NCBI GenBank assembly: GCA_035294855.1
Contig: DATGKD010000062.1
Location: 1 to 31,503 of the forward strand
DNA from: DATGKD01 sp035294855
Lineage (GTDB): Bacteria; Actinomycetota; Acidimicrobiia; Acidimicrobiales; UBA8190
DNA length: 31,503 nt
Reading direction: 5' to 3'
The position numbers and the translations under genes are program-made. Under the pieces are notes generated by a model that was not told the DNA's origin, made no database searches, and worked only from the letters and a program-made list of their open reading frames with translations. Shown here piece after piece: positions 8,383 to 16,775 of this stretch (position 1 is the stretch's first letter; each line of letters opens with the position of its first letter).

Positions 8383-9954
8383 GTGCACGAAGGACCGGGC
8401 GCAAGACACGACAACCGTGTGCTTCCCGGTGTGCCCGTCACCTCGAGACTGCTCGATGCACTCCTCGACGCCGTTCCGGCCCACGCGACGCGCGTGGTCG
8501 TCGTGGGAGAGGACGCCGACGCGCTGGCACAGTCGCTGACGGCTCGTGATCGGCGCCGAATGGTGGTCCCCGTCGACGTCGGCCACGACGATCCGCCGGT
8601 CGACCCAGGCTCGATCGATGCCATCGTCTACGCAGACGCCTTGTCGAGGTTGCGAGATCCGCTCGCGACGATCGAGCGGCACCGCCCGCTGCTCGTGCGC
8701 TCGGGAACGGTCGTGGGCGCTTTCGCCAACGTGCAGCACCACAGCGTGGTGGCGTCGCTGCTGCGCGGGTCTCTCCCCTATCGGCGTGGCAGCCTGATCG
8801 ACCCGTCGTCGGTCCGCCTCTTCACCGCGACGAGCGCCGTCGATCTGTTCCTGGACGCGGGATTGGCGCCCGAAGTCGTGGCGCGGATCGACGAGCCCGG
8901 CGCGGAGGCCTTCGTCAGCGCCGCGGCTCCACTGCTCGAGCACCTGGGCGTGGGGACCCCTGACGCGAGGAGGTCCATGAGCGCGACACATGTCGTGGTC
9001 CGCGGCGATCTGCTTCGCGATGACGGTGCCGACGTCGCGGCCGACGCCGGAGCCGACGACCTCGTGGTGAGCTTCGTCGTCTGCGTGAACGACGATGCCC
9101 AGCTCGAAGCCAACCTGTTGCGCTCGCCCGACATCGCCGAGACCGACCGACACGAGGTGCTCGAGTTCCGGGACTGTGCCACCGCTGCCGACGGCCTGAA
9201 CGCCGGCATCGAACGCGCTCGGGGCGACCTGGTCGTGCTCGTCCACCAGGACGTGTACCTCCCCAAAGGGTGGGTGAGGCGCCTGGTGGCGCAGTGGCGG
9301 CGCGCCCAGCGCGCTGGCACCACCGTCGGCCTGGCGGGGGTGTTCGGTGTCGCCGACCGCCGGGTGCCGTTCGACGCCATCGGGCACGTGGTGCACCGCG
9401 AGCGGCTCCTCGCCCACGGGACCCTCCCCGCTGACGTCGACGGCCTGGACGAGCTCCTCATGGTCGTGCCCCGGGGTACGGGGCTGCGCGCCGATCCGGC
9501 GCTGGGGTGGCACCTCTACGGGACCGACCTCGCCCTGCAGGCGCACCAGGCGGACCAGCGCGTCGTCGTGCTCGACGCGCTGTGCCACCACAACTCGCTC
9601 ACCGGACGCGTGCCGGTGGGCTACCGAGGAAGCGAACGGGTCCTCGCGCAGAAGTGGCGAGCGACGCTCCCGATCCACACCAACCTGTCGTCGATCGGCG
9701 AGTGGTTGCTCGACGCGTCGGGGCCCGAACCGTCGAGCGACGACCACGCCGACGCCACCGAAGGTGCCGGCGCCACGGGCAACGACGGTGTCCCTGAGGC
9801 TGTCACCGCGCTGGTCGAGCGCCTACGGGCCGAGCGCGGCGCTTTGTCCGCCGAGCTCGAGCAGACGCGTCATCGACTGGCGTCGATGCAGGCGAGCCCG
9901 TTCTGGCGCGCCCGGGAGCTGCTCGTCCGGCTCCTACGCCGTCGGCCTCGCTGA
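8383..9954 (+). CDS. Degenerate methyltransferase domain fused to GT2-like glycosyltransferase and C-terminal coiled coil
   Basis: 523 residues in three parts. Residues 1 to about 195 follow the Methyltransf_23 pattern: LRDPLATIERHRPLLVRSGTVVGAFANVQH, then LRGSLPYRRGSLIDPSSVRLFT. The glycine-rich SAM loop is replaced by VVVVGEDADAL, and the usual DVLEHL is YADALSRL, so catalysis is doubtful. Residues about 225-430 are a GT2-like domain with VSFVVCVND, GDLVVLVHQDVYLP near 283 and LYGTDLALQAHQ, like the PF13712-type transferases. Residues about 470-510 form a heptad-like helix (LVERLRAERGALSAELEQTRHRL) followed by SPFWRARELL, a tail seen in many surface-glycan GTs. The stop is four bases from that of the convergent gene at 9959. 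An in-frame GTG near 8431 is an alternative start. Confidence 0.82.
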   Translation: MHEGPGARHDNRVLPGVPVTSRLLDALLDAVPAHATRVVVVGEDADALAQSLTARDRRRMVVPVDVGHDDPPVDPGSIDAIVYADALSRLRDPLATIERHRPLLVRSGTVVGAFANVQHHSVVASLLRGSLPYRRGSLIDPSSVRLFTATSAVDLFLDAGLAPEVVARIDEPGAEAFVSAAAPLLEHLGVGTPDARRSMSATHVVVRGDLLRDDGADVAADAGADDLVVSFVVCVNDDAQLEANLLRSPDIAETDRHEVLEFRDCATAADGLNAGIERARGDLVVLVHQDVYLPKGWVRRLVAQWRRAQRAGTTVGLAGVFGVADRRVPFDAIGHVVHRERLLAHGTLPADVDGLDELLMVVPRGTGLRADPALGWHLYGTDLALQAHQADQRVVVLDALCHHNSLTGRVPVGYRGSERVLAQKWRATLPIHTNLSSIGEWLLDASGPEPSSDDHADATEGAGATGNDGVPEAVTALVERLRAERGALSAELEQTRHRLASMQASPFWRARELLVRLLRRRPR

Positions 9955-9958
9955 AATC

Positions 9959-10684
9959 TCAGGCCGCCGCCGACGACCCCGGCCCGGCCTGACGCGGCGG
10001 GTGGGACAGGAACCTGATCCGCGCCAGGATCCACAGCGCTTCGGCGCCGTCGCGCCACGTGAGCTTCTTTCCCTCCTCGCGACTGCGAGCCCGATAGGTG
10101 ATCGGCACCTCGAAGGGGCGGATCCCGCGACGCAGAAGCTTGCCGGTGATCTCGGCCTCGACCCCGAACCCGCGCTGCACGAGGTCGAGCTCGCGGTACA
10201 GCGCCAAGGGCATCAACTTGAAGCAGGTCTCGACGTCGCTCAACCACGCGTTGTAGAGGACGTTGGCGAACATCGTCACGGCCCAGTTGCCGAGGACGTA
10301 CCAGAAGGAGTAGGCGGTGTGGCTACCGAACGTACGCGTTCCGAAGACGACGTCGGACTCGCCATCGAGCACGGGGGTGACGAGCGCGGGCAGCTCGGTC
10401 GGTGAGTACTCGAGGTCGGCGTCGCAGATGACGACGTAGTCGCCCGTGGCGAGGCCGGCCGCGGTGCGCAGCGCGGCACCCTTCCCCAGGTTCTGCCGAT
10501 GGCGGGTGGTGACCAACCGACGGTCGTCGACCGCCTCGATGATCTCCGCGGAGCCGTCGGTGCTGCCGTCGTCGACGACGACGAGCTCCACCTCGCACGG
10601 GTAGTCGACGTCGAGGACGCGCTTGATCGCCACCGCGAGCGTCCCCGCCTCGTTGTAGGCGGGCATGAGGATGCTCAGCTTCAT
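9959..10684 (-). CDS. Glycosyltransferase family 2, polyprenyl/dolichyl-phosphate mannosyltransferase-like (DPM1-like)
   Basis: 241-residue GT2. It shows LSILMPAYNEAGTL at 3-16, VVVDDGSTDGS at 35-45, QNLGKGAALRTA at 64-75, the metal-binding DAD at 88-90 and FGTRTFGSHTAY. This is the DPM1 pattern, in which a sugar is moved from a nucleotide donor to a polyprenyl phosphate carrier on the inner membrane face. There is no C-terminal membrane anchor, as in the soluble DPM1 class. The ATG at 10684 is preceded by a GGGGGGCGG ribosome site; an upstream in-frame ATG at 10720 would add 12 unconserved residues. A DPM-type enzyme could feed a GT-C transferase such as the YfhO-like proteins here; that link is inference. 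Confidence 0.88.
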   Translation of the reverse strand: MKLSILMPAYNEAGTLAVAIKRVLDVDYPCEVELVVVDDGSTDGSAEIIEAVDDRRLVTTRHRQNLGKGAALRTAAGLATGDYVVICDADLEYSPTELPALVTPVLDGESDVVFGTRTFGSHTAYSFWYVLGNWAVTMFANVLYNAWLSDVETCFKLMPLALYRELDLVQRGFGVEAEITGKLLRRGIRPFEVPITYRARSREEGKKLTWRDGAEALWILARIRFLSHPPRQAGPGSSAAA

Positions 10685-10890
10685 GTGCCGCCCCCCCAGG
10701 TCACGAACACATTTTGCCATGCTGCCCAGGCGTTGCCCTGACGAGGGGCCCCCGACGCCCGACCTCCCGGCAGTGCAGGCAGGTCTGGAAGAATGTCGGG
10801 TGGGGTCGAGGAGCATCGGCCGGGCCCGTCGGCGACGACGACGGAGGGGGCGCCGGTCGGAACGGGGGGTCATCCTTGCGGGCGGAAGCC

Positions 10891-12972
10891 GTGGCGCCGC
10901 AGCGTCTGCGTTACATCGCGCCGCTCGACGGCATCCGCGCCTTCGCCGTGCTCGCTGTCATGGCCTACCACGGCGGGATCGGGTTCATGCCCGGCGGTTT
11001 CTTCGGGGTCGACGCCTTCTTCGTCCTGTCGGGGTACCTGATCACGTCGCTCCTCCTGGGCGAGTGGCGGGCGGACCGACAGATCTCGCTCCCTGGCTTC
11101 TGGGCGCGGCGCGCCCGCCGATTGCTTCCCGCGCTCGGGGTCATGCTCCTCGCCGTGGCGTGCTACGTGCGCTTCGCCGTCCCGTCCGGCACCTATCCCG
11201 AACTCCGGCTCGACTCGCTGTCCTCGCTCTTCTATTTCGCCAACTGGCACTTCATCGTGGGGGGCGAGAACTACTTCGCCGCCACGGGGCCGCCCTCTCC
11301 CCTGCTGCACACATGGACGCTGTCCATCGAGGAGCAGTTCTACGTGGTGTGGCCGATCGTCGTGCTGGTGGTCGTGCGCCTGACGCGTTCACTCACCCCG
11401 CTGTTCGTGCTGTGCATTGCCGGGGCGGTCGCGTCGGCCACGTGGGCCGCGGCCATCTTCCGCCCGGGGGTCAACGAGACCCGGGTGTACTTCGGCACCG
11501 ACACCCACGCGCAATGCCTCCTCGTGGGCGCCGGACTGGCGGTCGGCTTCGCCATGTGGCGGTCGGCTGCGCAGACGGGCACCGGCCGCGCAGAAGCCGA
11601 GTTGTCGCCCGGGGCGCGCCGGGCTCTGGTGGCCCTCGGCCTGATCGGCAGCGCCGCGGTGGCCGTGTCGTGGCTGCGCCTCGGCTACCCGGATCCCTTC
11701 GTGTTCCGCGGCGGGACCACGCTCGTGGCCCTGGCGGTCGGCGCCGTCATCGCCAGCGCCGTGCTCGTGCCCACCGGGCCGGTTGGACGGGCGCTGGGGC
11801 TCCGCCCGCTTCGCTTCCTCGGGACGATCTCCTACGGCATGTACCTGTGGCACTTCCCCGTGGACGAGCTCGCCGTCACCAATGCCCGCACCGGGCTCAA
11901 CGGTTGGTGGCTGTTCGCCGCCCGCACGGCGGTCACCATCGTGCTCGCGACCGCGTCGTACTACATGATCGAACGACCCATCCGTTCCGGCCGGCTCCTC
12001 GGCGCGGCGCGCCGCTGGTTCACGGCCCCGGTCGCGGTGGGCGCGGCGACAGTCGCCATCGTGGCGGCGACGGCGGTCCCCGCGGGTGCGCTCTCCGATG
12101 TGAGCTCGCGTTCAGGTGCCGCGACCAGTGCCACCGCCGCCGCGTCGACGTCCTCGGGGGGCGTCCGTGTGCTCCTCGTGGGCGACTCGGTGGCGTACAC
12201 GCTCGGCGCGAGCCTCCTTCCATTCGAGCGCGAATACCACGTCAACGTGGTGGACGAGACGGTCTTTGGTTGCGGCGTTGCCATCGGCAAGCTCAAAACC
12301 GACCGCGGAGTAGTGGGAAACGACGGAGCTTTCGGCGGCCCGTGCAGTACGCATCCCTCCAACCTCAAGTGCCCCGGGCTTGGGGGTTCTGTCCCTTGCC
12401 AGGCTTGGCCCAGTGCATGGAAGCAGTGGGTCCAGGAGCTCACGCCCAATGTCGTGGTATTCCTCGGCGGTCGCTGGGAGACCGTCGACCGGACCGGGAA
12501 CCACGGAGGCTGGACGAACATCCTGCACAAGCGATACGCCAACTACATCAAACAACAGCTCGAGCTCGCCGTGACGCTTGGCACCTCGACGGGTGCCGAA
12601 ATGGTGCTCGAGACCGCGCCCTGCTTCGACTCCGGAGAGCAGCCGAACGGCGCCCCGTGGCCGCAGGACGCTCCGAGCCGCGTGGCGACCTACAACCGAC
12701 TCGTGAGAGAGGTGGGGGCCGAGCACACCGGTAGCGTCGTCGTCCAGGACCTGTTCGCCATGGTGTGCCCGGGTGGGAAGATCACTCGGACGGTGGATGG
12801 CACGGTGGTGCGCGAAGCCGACGGGGTGCACTTCGCCCCACTCACGGCAGGCACCTTCCTGGCCCCGCGGATCCTGCCCGTCTGGCGCGAACAGGGACAG
12901 CTCCAGCAGGCGTCGGGGGGCAACGTCTTCACCGCCCCGGCGCCGCCGGTCAAAGACCTGGCGCCCGCCTAA
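10891..12972 (+). CDS. Membrane O-acyltransferase (acyltransferase 3 family) with C-terminal SGNH domain, OafA-like
   Basis: 693 residues. The N-terminal half is an acyltransferase 3 domain: RLRYIAPLDGIRAFAV, then YHGG with catalytic His27, GGFFGVDAFFVLSGYLITS, and about ten hydrophobic helices to residue 385 or so, ending in YGMYLWHFPV and SYYMIERPIR. The C-terminal periplasmic SGNH domain has VLLVGDSVAYTLGA (GDS at 431-433) and the catalytic pair in DGVHF (D644, H647). Such fusions O-acetylate polysaccharide or wall polymers outside the membrane. The GTG at 10891 fits the family N-terminus and has GCGGAAG upstream; a TTG at 10876 with GGGGGG upstream is an alternative. It opens a seven-gene plus-strand operon, followed after 8 bp by the GT2. 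Confidence 0.9.
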   Translation: MAPQRLRYIAPLDGIRAFAVLAVMAYHGGIGFMPGGFFGVDAFFVLSGYLITSLLLGEWRADRQISLPGFWARRARRLLPALGVMLLAVACYVRFAVPSGTYPELRLDSLSSLFYFANWHFIVGGENYFAATGPPSPLLHTWTLSIEEQFYVVWPIVVLVVVRLTRSLTPLFVLCIAGAVASATWAAAIFRPGVNETRVYFGTDTHAQCLLVGAGLAVGFAMWRSAAQTGTGRAEAELSPGARRALVALGLIGSAAVAVSWLRLGYPDPFVFRGGTTLVALAVGAVIASAVLVPTGPVGRALGLRPLRFLGTISYGMYLWHFPVDELAVTNARTGLNGWWLFAARTAVTIVLATASYYMIERPIRSGRLLGAARRWFTAPVAVGAATVAIVAATAVPAGALSDVSSRSGAATSATAAASTSSGGVRVLLVGDSVAYTLGASLLPFEREYHVNVVDETVFGCGVAIGKLKTDRGVVGNDGAFGGPCSTHPSNLKCPGLGGSVPCQAWPSAWKQWVQELTPNVVVFLGGRWETVDRTGNHGGWTNILHKRYANYIKQQLELAVTLGTSTGAEMVLETAPCFDSGEQPNGAPWPQDAPSRVATYNRLVREVGAEHTGSVVVQDLFAMVCPGGKITRTVDGTVVREADGVHFAPLTAGTFLAPRILPVWREQGQLQQASGGNVFTAPAPPVKDLAPA

Positions 12973-12980
12973 CTCCCTCC

Positions 12981-13934
12981 GTGCCCCTCTTGAGCGTGGT
13001 CCTGCCGACCCGGAATCGAGCACACCTCGTCATGCGCGCTGCTTCGTCCGTGCTGGCTCAGGACGTGGGCTCCCTCGAGCTCGTCGTGGTCGACGATTGC
13101 TCCACCGACGACACACCGGATGTCCTCGACCGGCTGACCGCCCTGGACGGTCGCGTGCGCGTGGTCAGGACGACGTCGGCAGTCGGCCCGTGCGAGGCCC
13201 GCAACCGGGGGCTGGAGGTCGCCGATGGCGAACTGGTGTCCTTCTGCGACGACGACGACGTGTGGCTGCCAGGCGCGCGCCACGTGATCGATGCCACCGC
13301 AGCCGACGCTCGGGTGGCCGCCATGTCGTCATGGCACATGGTCGGGCACGTCGACTCCGGAGGCGCCGCGGTGTACCGCGGACCGCTCGAATACGACGCA
13401 CGTCACCTCCTCTGGCAGAACATGGTGGCGATGCCGTTTGCGGTGATCCGCCGGAGCGCCCTGTCGTTCGAGGTCCGTTTCGACCCGATGCTCCCCACCG
13501 GCGAGGACTGGGACCTGTACCTGCGCTGCGCACGCGACGGTCCGTTCCGTAGCCTGCCCCAGGTGTCGTACCTGTACGCCCAGCACGCCGGTGCGCGGGT
13601 GACGCGCGCGGCCGCCGCCCAGGTGGAGGGCAGGCGCAACTTCCTCGCCAAGCACACTGGTGACATGACACCCGCGTGCCGCGCCTACCACGAGGCCGTG
13701 CTGGCCGGCTACCAGGCGGGTCGGAAGGGCATCCTGCGTCGCCTGGCATCACGTCACGGGGTGTCGGCCTCCGAATCGGCGTACGTGACCGCTGTGCTGT
13801 TCGCGAGCCTCGCCGCCAGCCGCGTCGGTGTCCGGCGTTCCGATCCCGGTCTGCAGGCGCGGCGGATGGTGTCGTGGATCGATCACGATCCAGGCCGCAA
13901 TCGCGTGTCGTCGACGGCGCGGTCGGGACCGTGA
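12981..13934 (+). CDS. Glycosyltransferase family 2
   Basis: 317-residue GT-A enzyme. LLSVVLPTRNRAHLV at 3-17, VVVDDCSTDDT at 35-45, ARNRGLEVADGE at 73-84 and the acidic FCDDDDVWLPGA at 88-99 give the nucleotide-sugar and metal site, and TGEDWDLYLRC near 173 gives the catalytic acidic block. The C-terminal 90 residues are helical and basic, with no membrane segment. The GTG at 12981 begins two residues before the conserved strand. It lies 8 bp after the acyltransferase and its stop overlaps the GNAT start (GTGA at 13931-13934). Sugar unknown; it should act on the same glycan as the rest of the operon. Confidence 0.88.
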   Translation: MPLLSVVLPTRNRAHLVMRAASSVLAQDVGSLELVVVDDCSTDDTPDVLDRLTALDGRVRVVRTTSAVGPCEARNRGLEVADGELVSFCDDDDVWLPGARHVIDATAADARVAAMSSWHMVGHVDSGGAAVYRGPLEYDARHLLWQNMVAMPFAVIRRSALSFEVRFDPMLPTGEDWDLYLRCARDGPFRSLPQVSYLYAQHAGARVTRAAAAQVEGRRNFLAKHTGDMTPACRAYHEAVLAGYQAGRKGILRRLASRHGVSASESAYVTAVLFASLAASRVGVRRSDPGLQARRMVSWIDHDPGRNRVSSTARSGP

Positions 13935-14629
13935 CCCCGCAGCCGGCGCGCGACGACGAGGAGTCGACCACGCAGGGGGGCGGAGCCGGTGGACCGGCTG
14001 ACGGCGCTTCCGCGGGATGTCGCGTCCGACTGGGCGACCCTGGCGACGCGCCGCAGGCGGCGGCGTGGCACGCCGAGCTGATCCCGCAGGGCTTCCTCTC
14101 GAGTTTGGGCGAACGCCTGCTCCGGCGCTTGTACGGCCGGGTCGTGCGCTCCCCGGGCTCCTTCCTGCTCATGGCAGAGGCGGGCGACGATCCGGCGGGT
14201 TTCATCGCCGGCACGACGTCGATCCGACGCCTGTATCGCGACTTCGCGGTGCGCGACGGCATGTCGGCGTTCGCGGGCTCAGCGCCGCGACTCGTCGCCA
14301 GCTGGCCACGCGCTGTCGAGACCCTGCGCCACGGCCGGGACCGGCGGGGCCCCGAACGCGTACCGAGCGCGGCGTGCGGCGAACTGCTGGCCATGGCGGT
14401 CGACCCCGCCCAGCGCGGTCGCGGCATCGGGCGGATGCTCGTCGACGGCTTCCTGGACCAGCTGTCTCGCCGCGGCACGCGGTGCGCGCGAGTGGTCGTG
14501 GGGGCCGACAACATCGCGGCGGTGTCGCTGTACGGACGTGCGGGATTCCGGACCGAGGAGACCTTCGAGCTCCACCGGGGCTCCCGGTCGCTCCTCATGA
14601 CGCGCACCGTGTCCGGAGGCCGATCGTGA
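13931..14629 (+). CDS. GNAT-family N-acetyltransferase
   Basis: 232 residues. The acetyl-CoA site (motif A) is LLAMAVDPAQRGRGIGRMLVD near 152-172, with the RGRGIG pyrophosphate loop. It is followed by the motif B segment NIAAVSLYGRAGFR typical of RimI-like GNATs. The first 35 residues are acidic, Gly-rich and poorly conserved, so the true start could be later than the GTG at 13931, which overlaps the preceding stop. In this setting, between GT2 and the WecA-like and DegT-like genes, it may acetylate the amino group made by the aminotransferase. Known bacillosamine-type pathways often use a left-handed beta-helix enzyme instead, so this role is inference. Confidence 0.82.
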   Translation: MTPQPARDDEESTTQGGGAGGPADGASAGCRVRLGDPGDAPQAAAWHAELIPQGFLSSLGERLLRRLYGRVVRSPGSFLLMAEAGDDPAGFIAGTTSIRRLYRDFAVRDGMSAFAGSAPRLVASWPRAVETLRHGRDRRGPERVPSAACGELLAMAVDPAQRGRGIGRMLVDGFLDQLSRRGTRCARVVVGADNIAAVSLYGRAGFRTEETFELHRGSRSLLMTRTVSGGRS

Positions 14630-14656
14630 GCACCGTGTCCGAGGGCCCGTCGTGAG
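14605..14656. repeat. Imperfect 26-bp tandem duplication at the GNAT/WecA-like junction
   Basis: Unit 1 (14605-14630) and unit 2 (14631-14656) match at 22 of 26 bases, both starting CACCGTGTCC and ending TCGTGAG. Unit 1 contains the GNAT stop within its GTGAG. Because 26 is not a multiple of three, unit 2 falls in another frame and makes a nine-codon GTG...TGA minicistron (14626-14655). Confidence 0.85.
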
Positions 14657-14668
14657 CCGGGTGGCGAC

Positions 14669-15630
14669 GTGACGAGGACCGTTGTGATCGGCGTCGCCGC
14701 ATGTGGCGCGGCGCTCGTCCTCACCCCCGTGGCGATGCGCGTGGCGGGGCGCCTGGGCGTCGTGGACCGGCCCGGGCCGCTCAAGCCGCAGCGCGCCCCG
14801 GTCCCCTACCTCGGCGGCGTGGCGGTGTTCCTGGCCATGTCGATCGGCGCCGCGCTCGGACGCCCGACGGTGTTGGCTCCGCTGGGCGGGGCGCTCGCCC
14901 TCGGGGTCCTCGACGACCGGCTCGAGGTGCCGGCGTGGGCGCGTCTTCTGGCCCAGACCGCCATCGGGCTCGGGGTCGCCGCCGTCGTGCCGGTACGGCT
15001 GGGCGGAATCGGCGGCGCGGTGCTCGTCGCCGTGGTGGCCGTGGCCCTCATGAACGGCGTCAACTTCATCGACGGGCTCGACGCGCTGGCTGCCGGCACC
15101 GTGTGCATCGCGGCCGTGGCGTTCGCGGTGCTTCTGTCCGGGTCGGGTCGCGATCTGGCGGTCGCCTCGGCCGGCGGGCTCGTGGGGTTCCTCGTGTACA
15201 ACCGCCCTCCGGCCCGGGTGTACCTCGGAGACGGCGGCGCGTACGTGTTGGGCGCTTCCCTGGCGGTGCTCCTCGTGTGGACGTGGGCGCCGCACGCGCC
15301 GTGGTCGCTCAGCGCGGCGGGTCTGCTGGTCGTGGCGGTGCCGATCGCCGAGGTGGCGTTCGCCGTCGTCCGCCGATTGCGGGCCCGTCGGTCGCTGGCG
15401 CTCGGCGACCGTCGCCACCCCTACGACCTGGCGGTGGCGCGCGGCTGGTCGCGTCCTGCTGCCGCCGCCGCCTACTGCTTCGTCGAGCTCTCGTGTGCGG
15501 GCGCGGCCGTGGCCTTCGGCCTTTCGCACGTGGTGGTGGGGGCGGTGCTCGCGTGCATCGTGGCCGCCTTCGGCCTCGTGTTCCTGGCCGGGGCGGTGGG
15601 AGCGCTCTCCCCCGACCCCGAGGTGCGCGC

Positions 15631-15634
<4 letters not shown>
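14669..15634 (+). CDS. Polyprenyl-phosphate phosphosugar transferase (WecA/MraY superfamily)
   Basis: 321-residue multi-pass membrane enzyme that would transfer a HexNAc-1-phosphate from a UDP-sugar to polyprenyl phosphate, starting the lipid-linked glycan. Conserved blocks appear in order: KPQRAPVPYLGG at 39-50, the Asp pair of LDDR at 81-84, NGVNFIDGLDALAAG at 129-143, VYLGDGGAYVLG at 184-195, and the cytoplasmic loop DRRHPYDLAVARGW at 247-260 carrying the His motif of WecA-like proteins. About nine to ten hydrophobic helices alternate with short Arg-rich loops. The GTG at 14669 is right before the first helix. Its stop overlaps the next start (GTGA at 15631-15634). WecA versus other PF00953 members, and the sugar, cannot be decided. 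Confidence 0.9.
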
Positions 15635-16764
<1,130 letters not shown>

Positions 16765-16775
16765 GCTGCGCCGCC

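Noticed and set aside
10685..10890. Promoter or riboswitch in the 206-bp divergent gap
   Set aside because: CAAAAT on the minus strand (10716-10711) could be a -10, but no -35 fits, and I see no conserved RNA fold.
14626..14655. Nine-codon GTG...TGA minicistron as a separate gene
   Set aside because: It is too short to support as a peptide gene, and it arises from the 26-bp duplication; kept only as a finding about the repeat.
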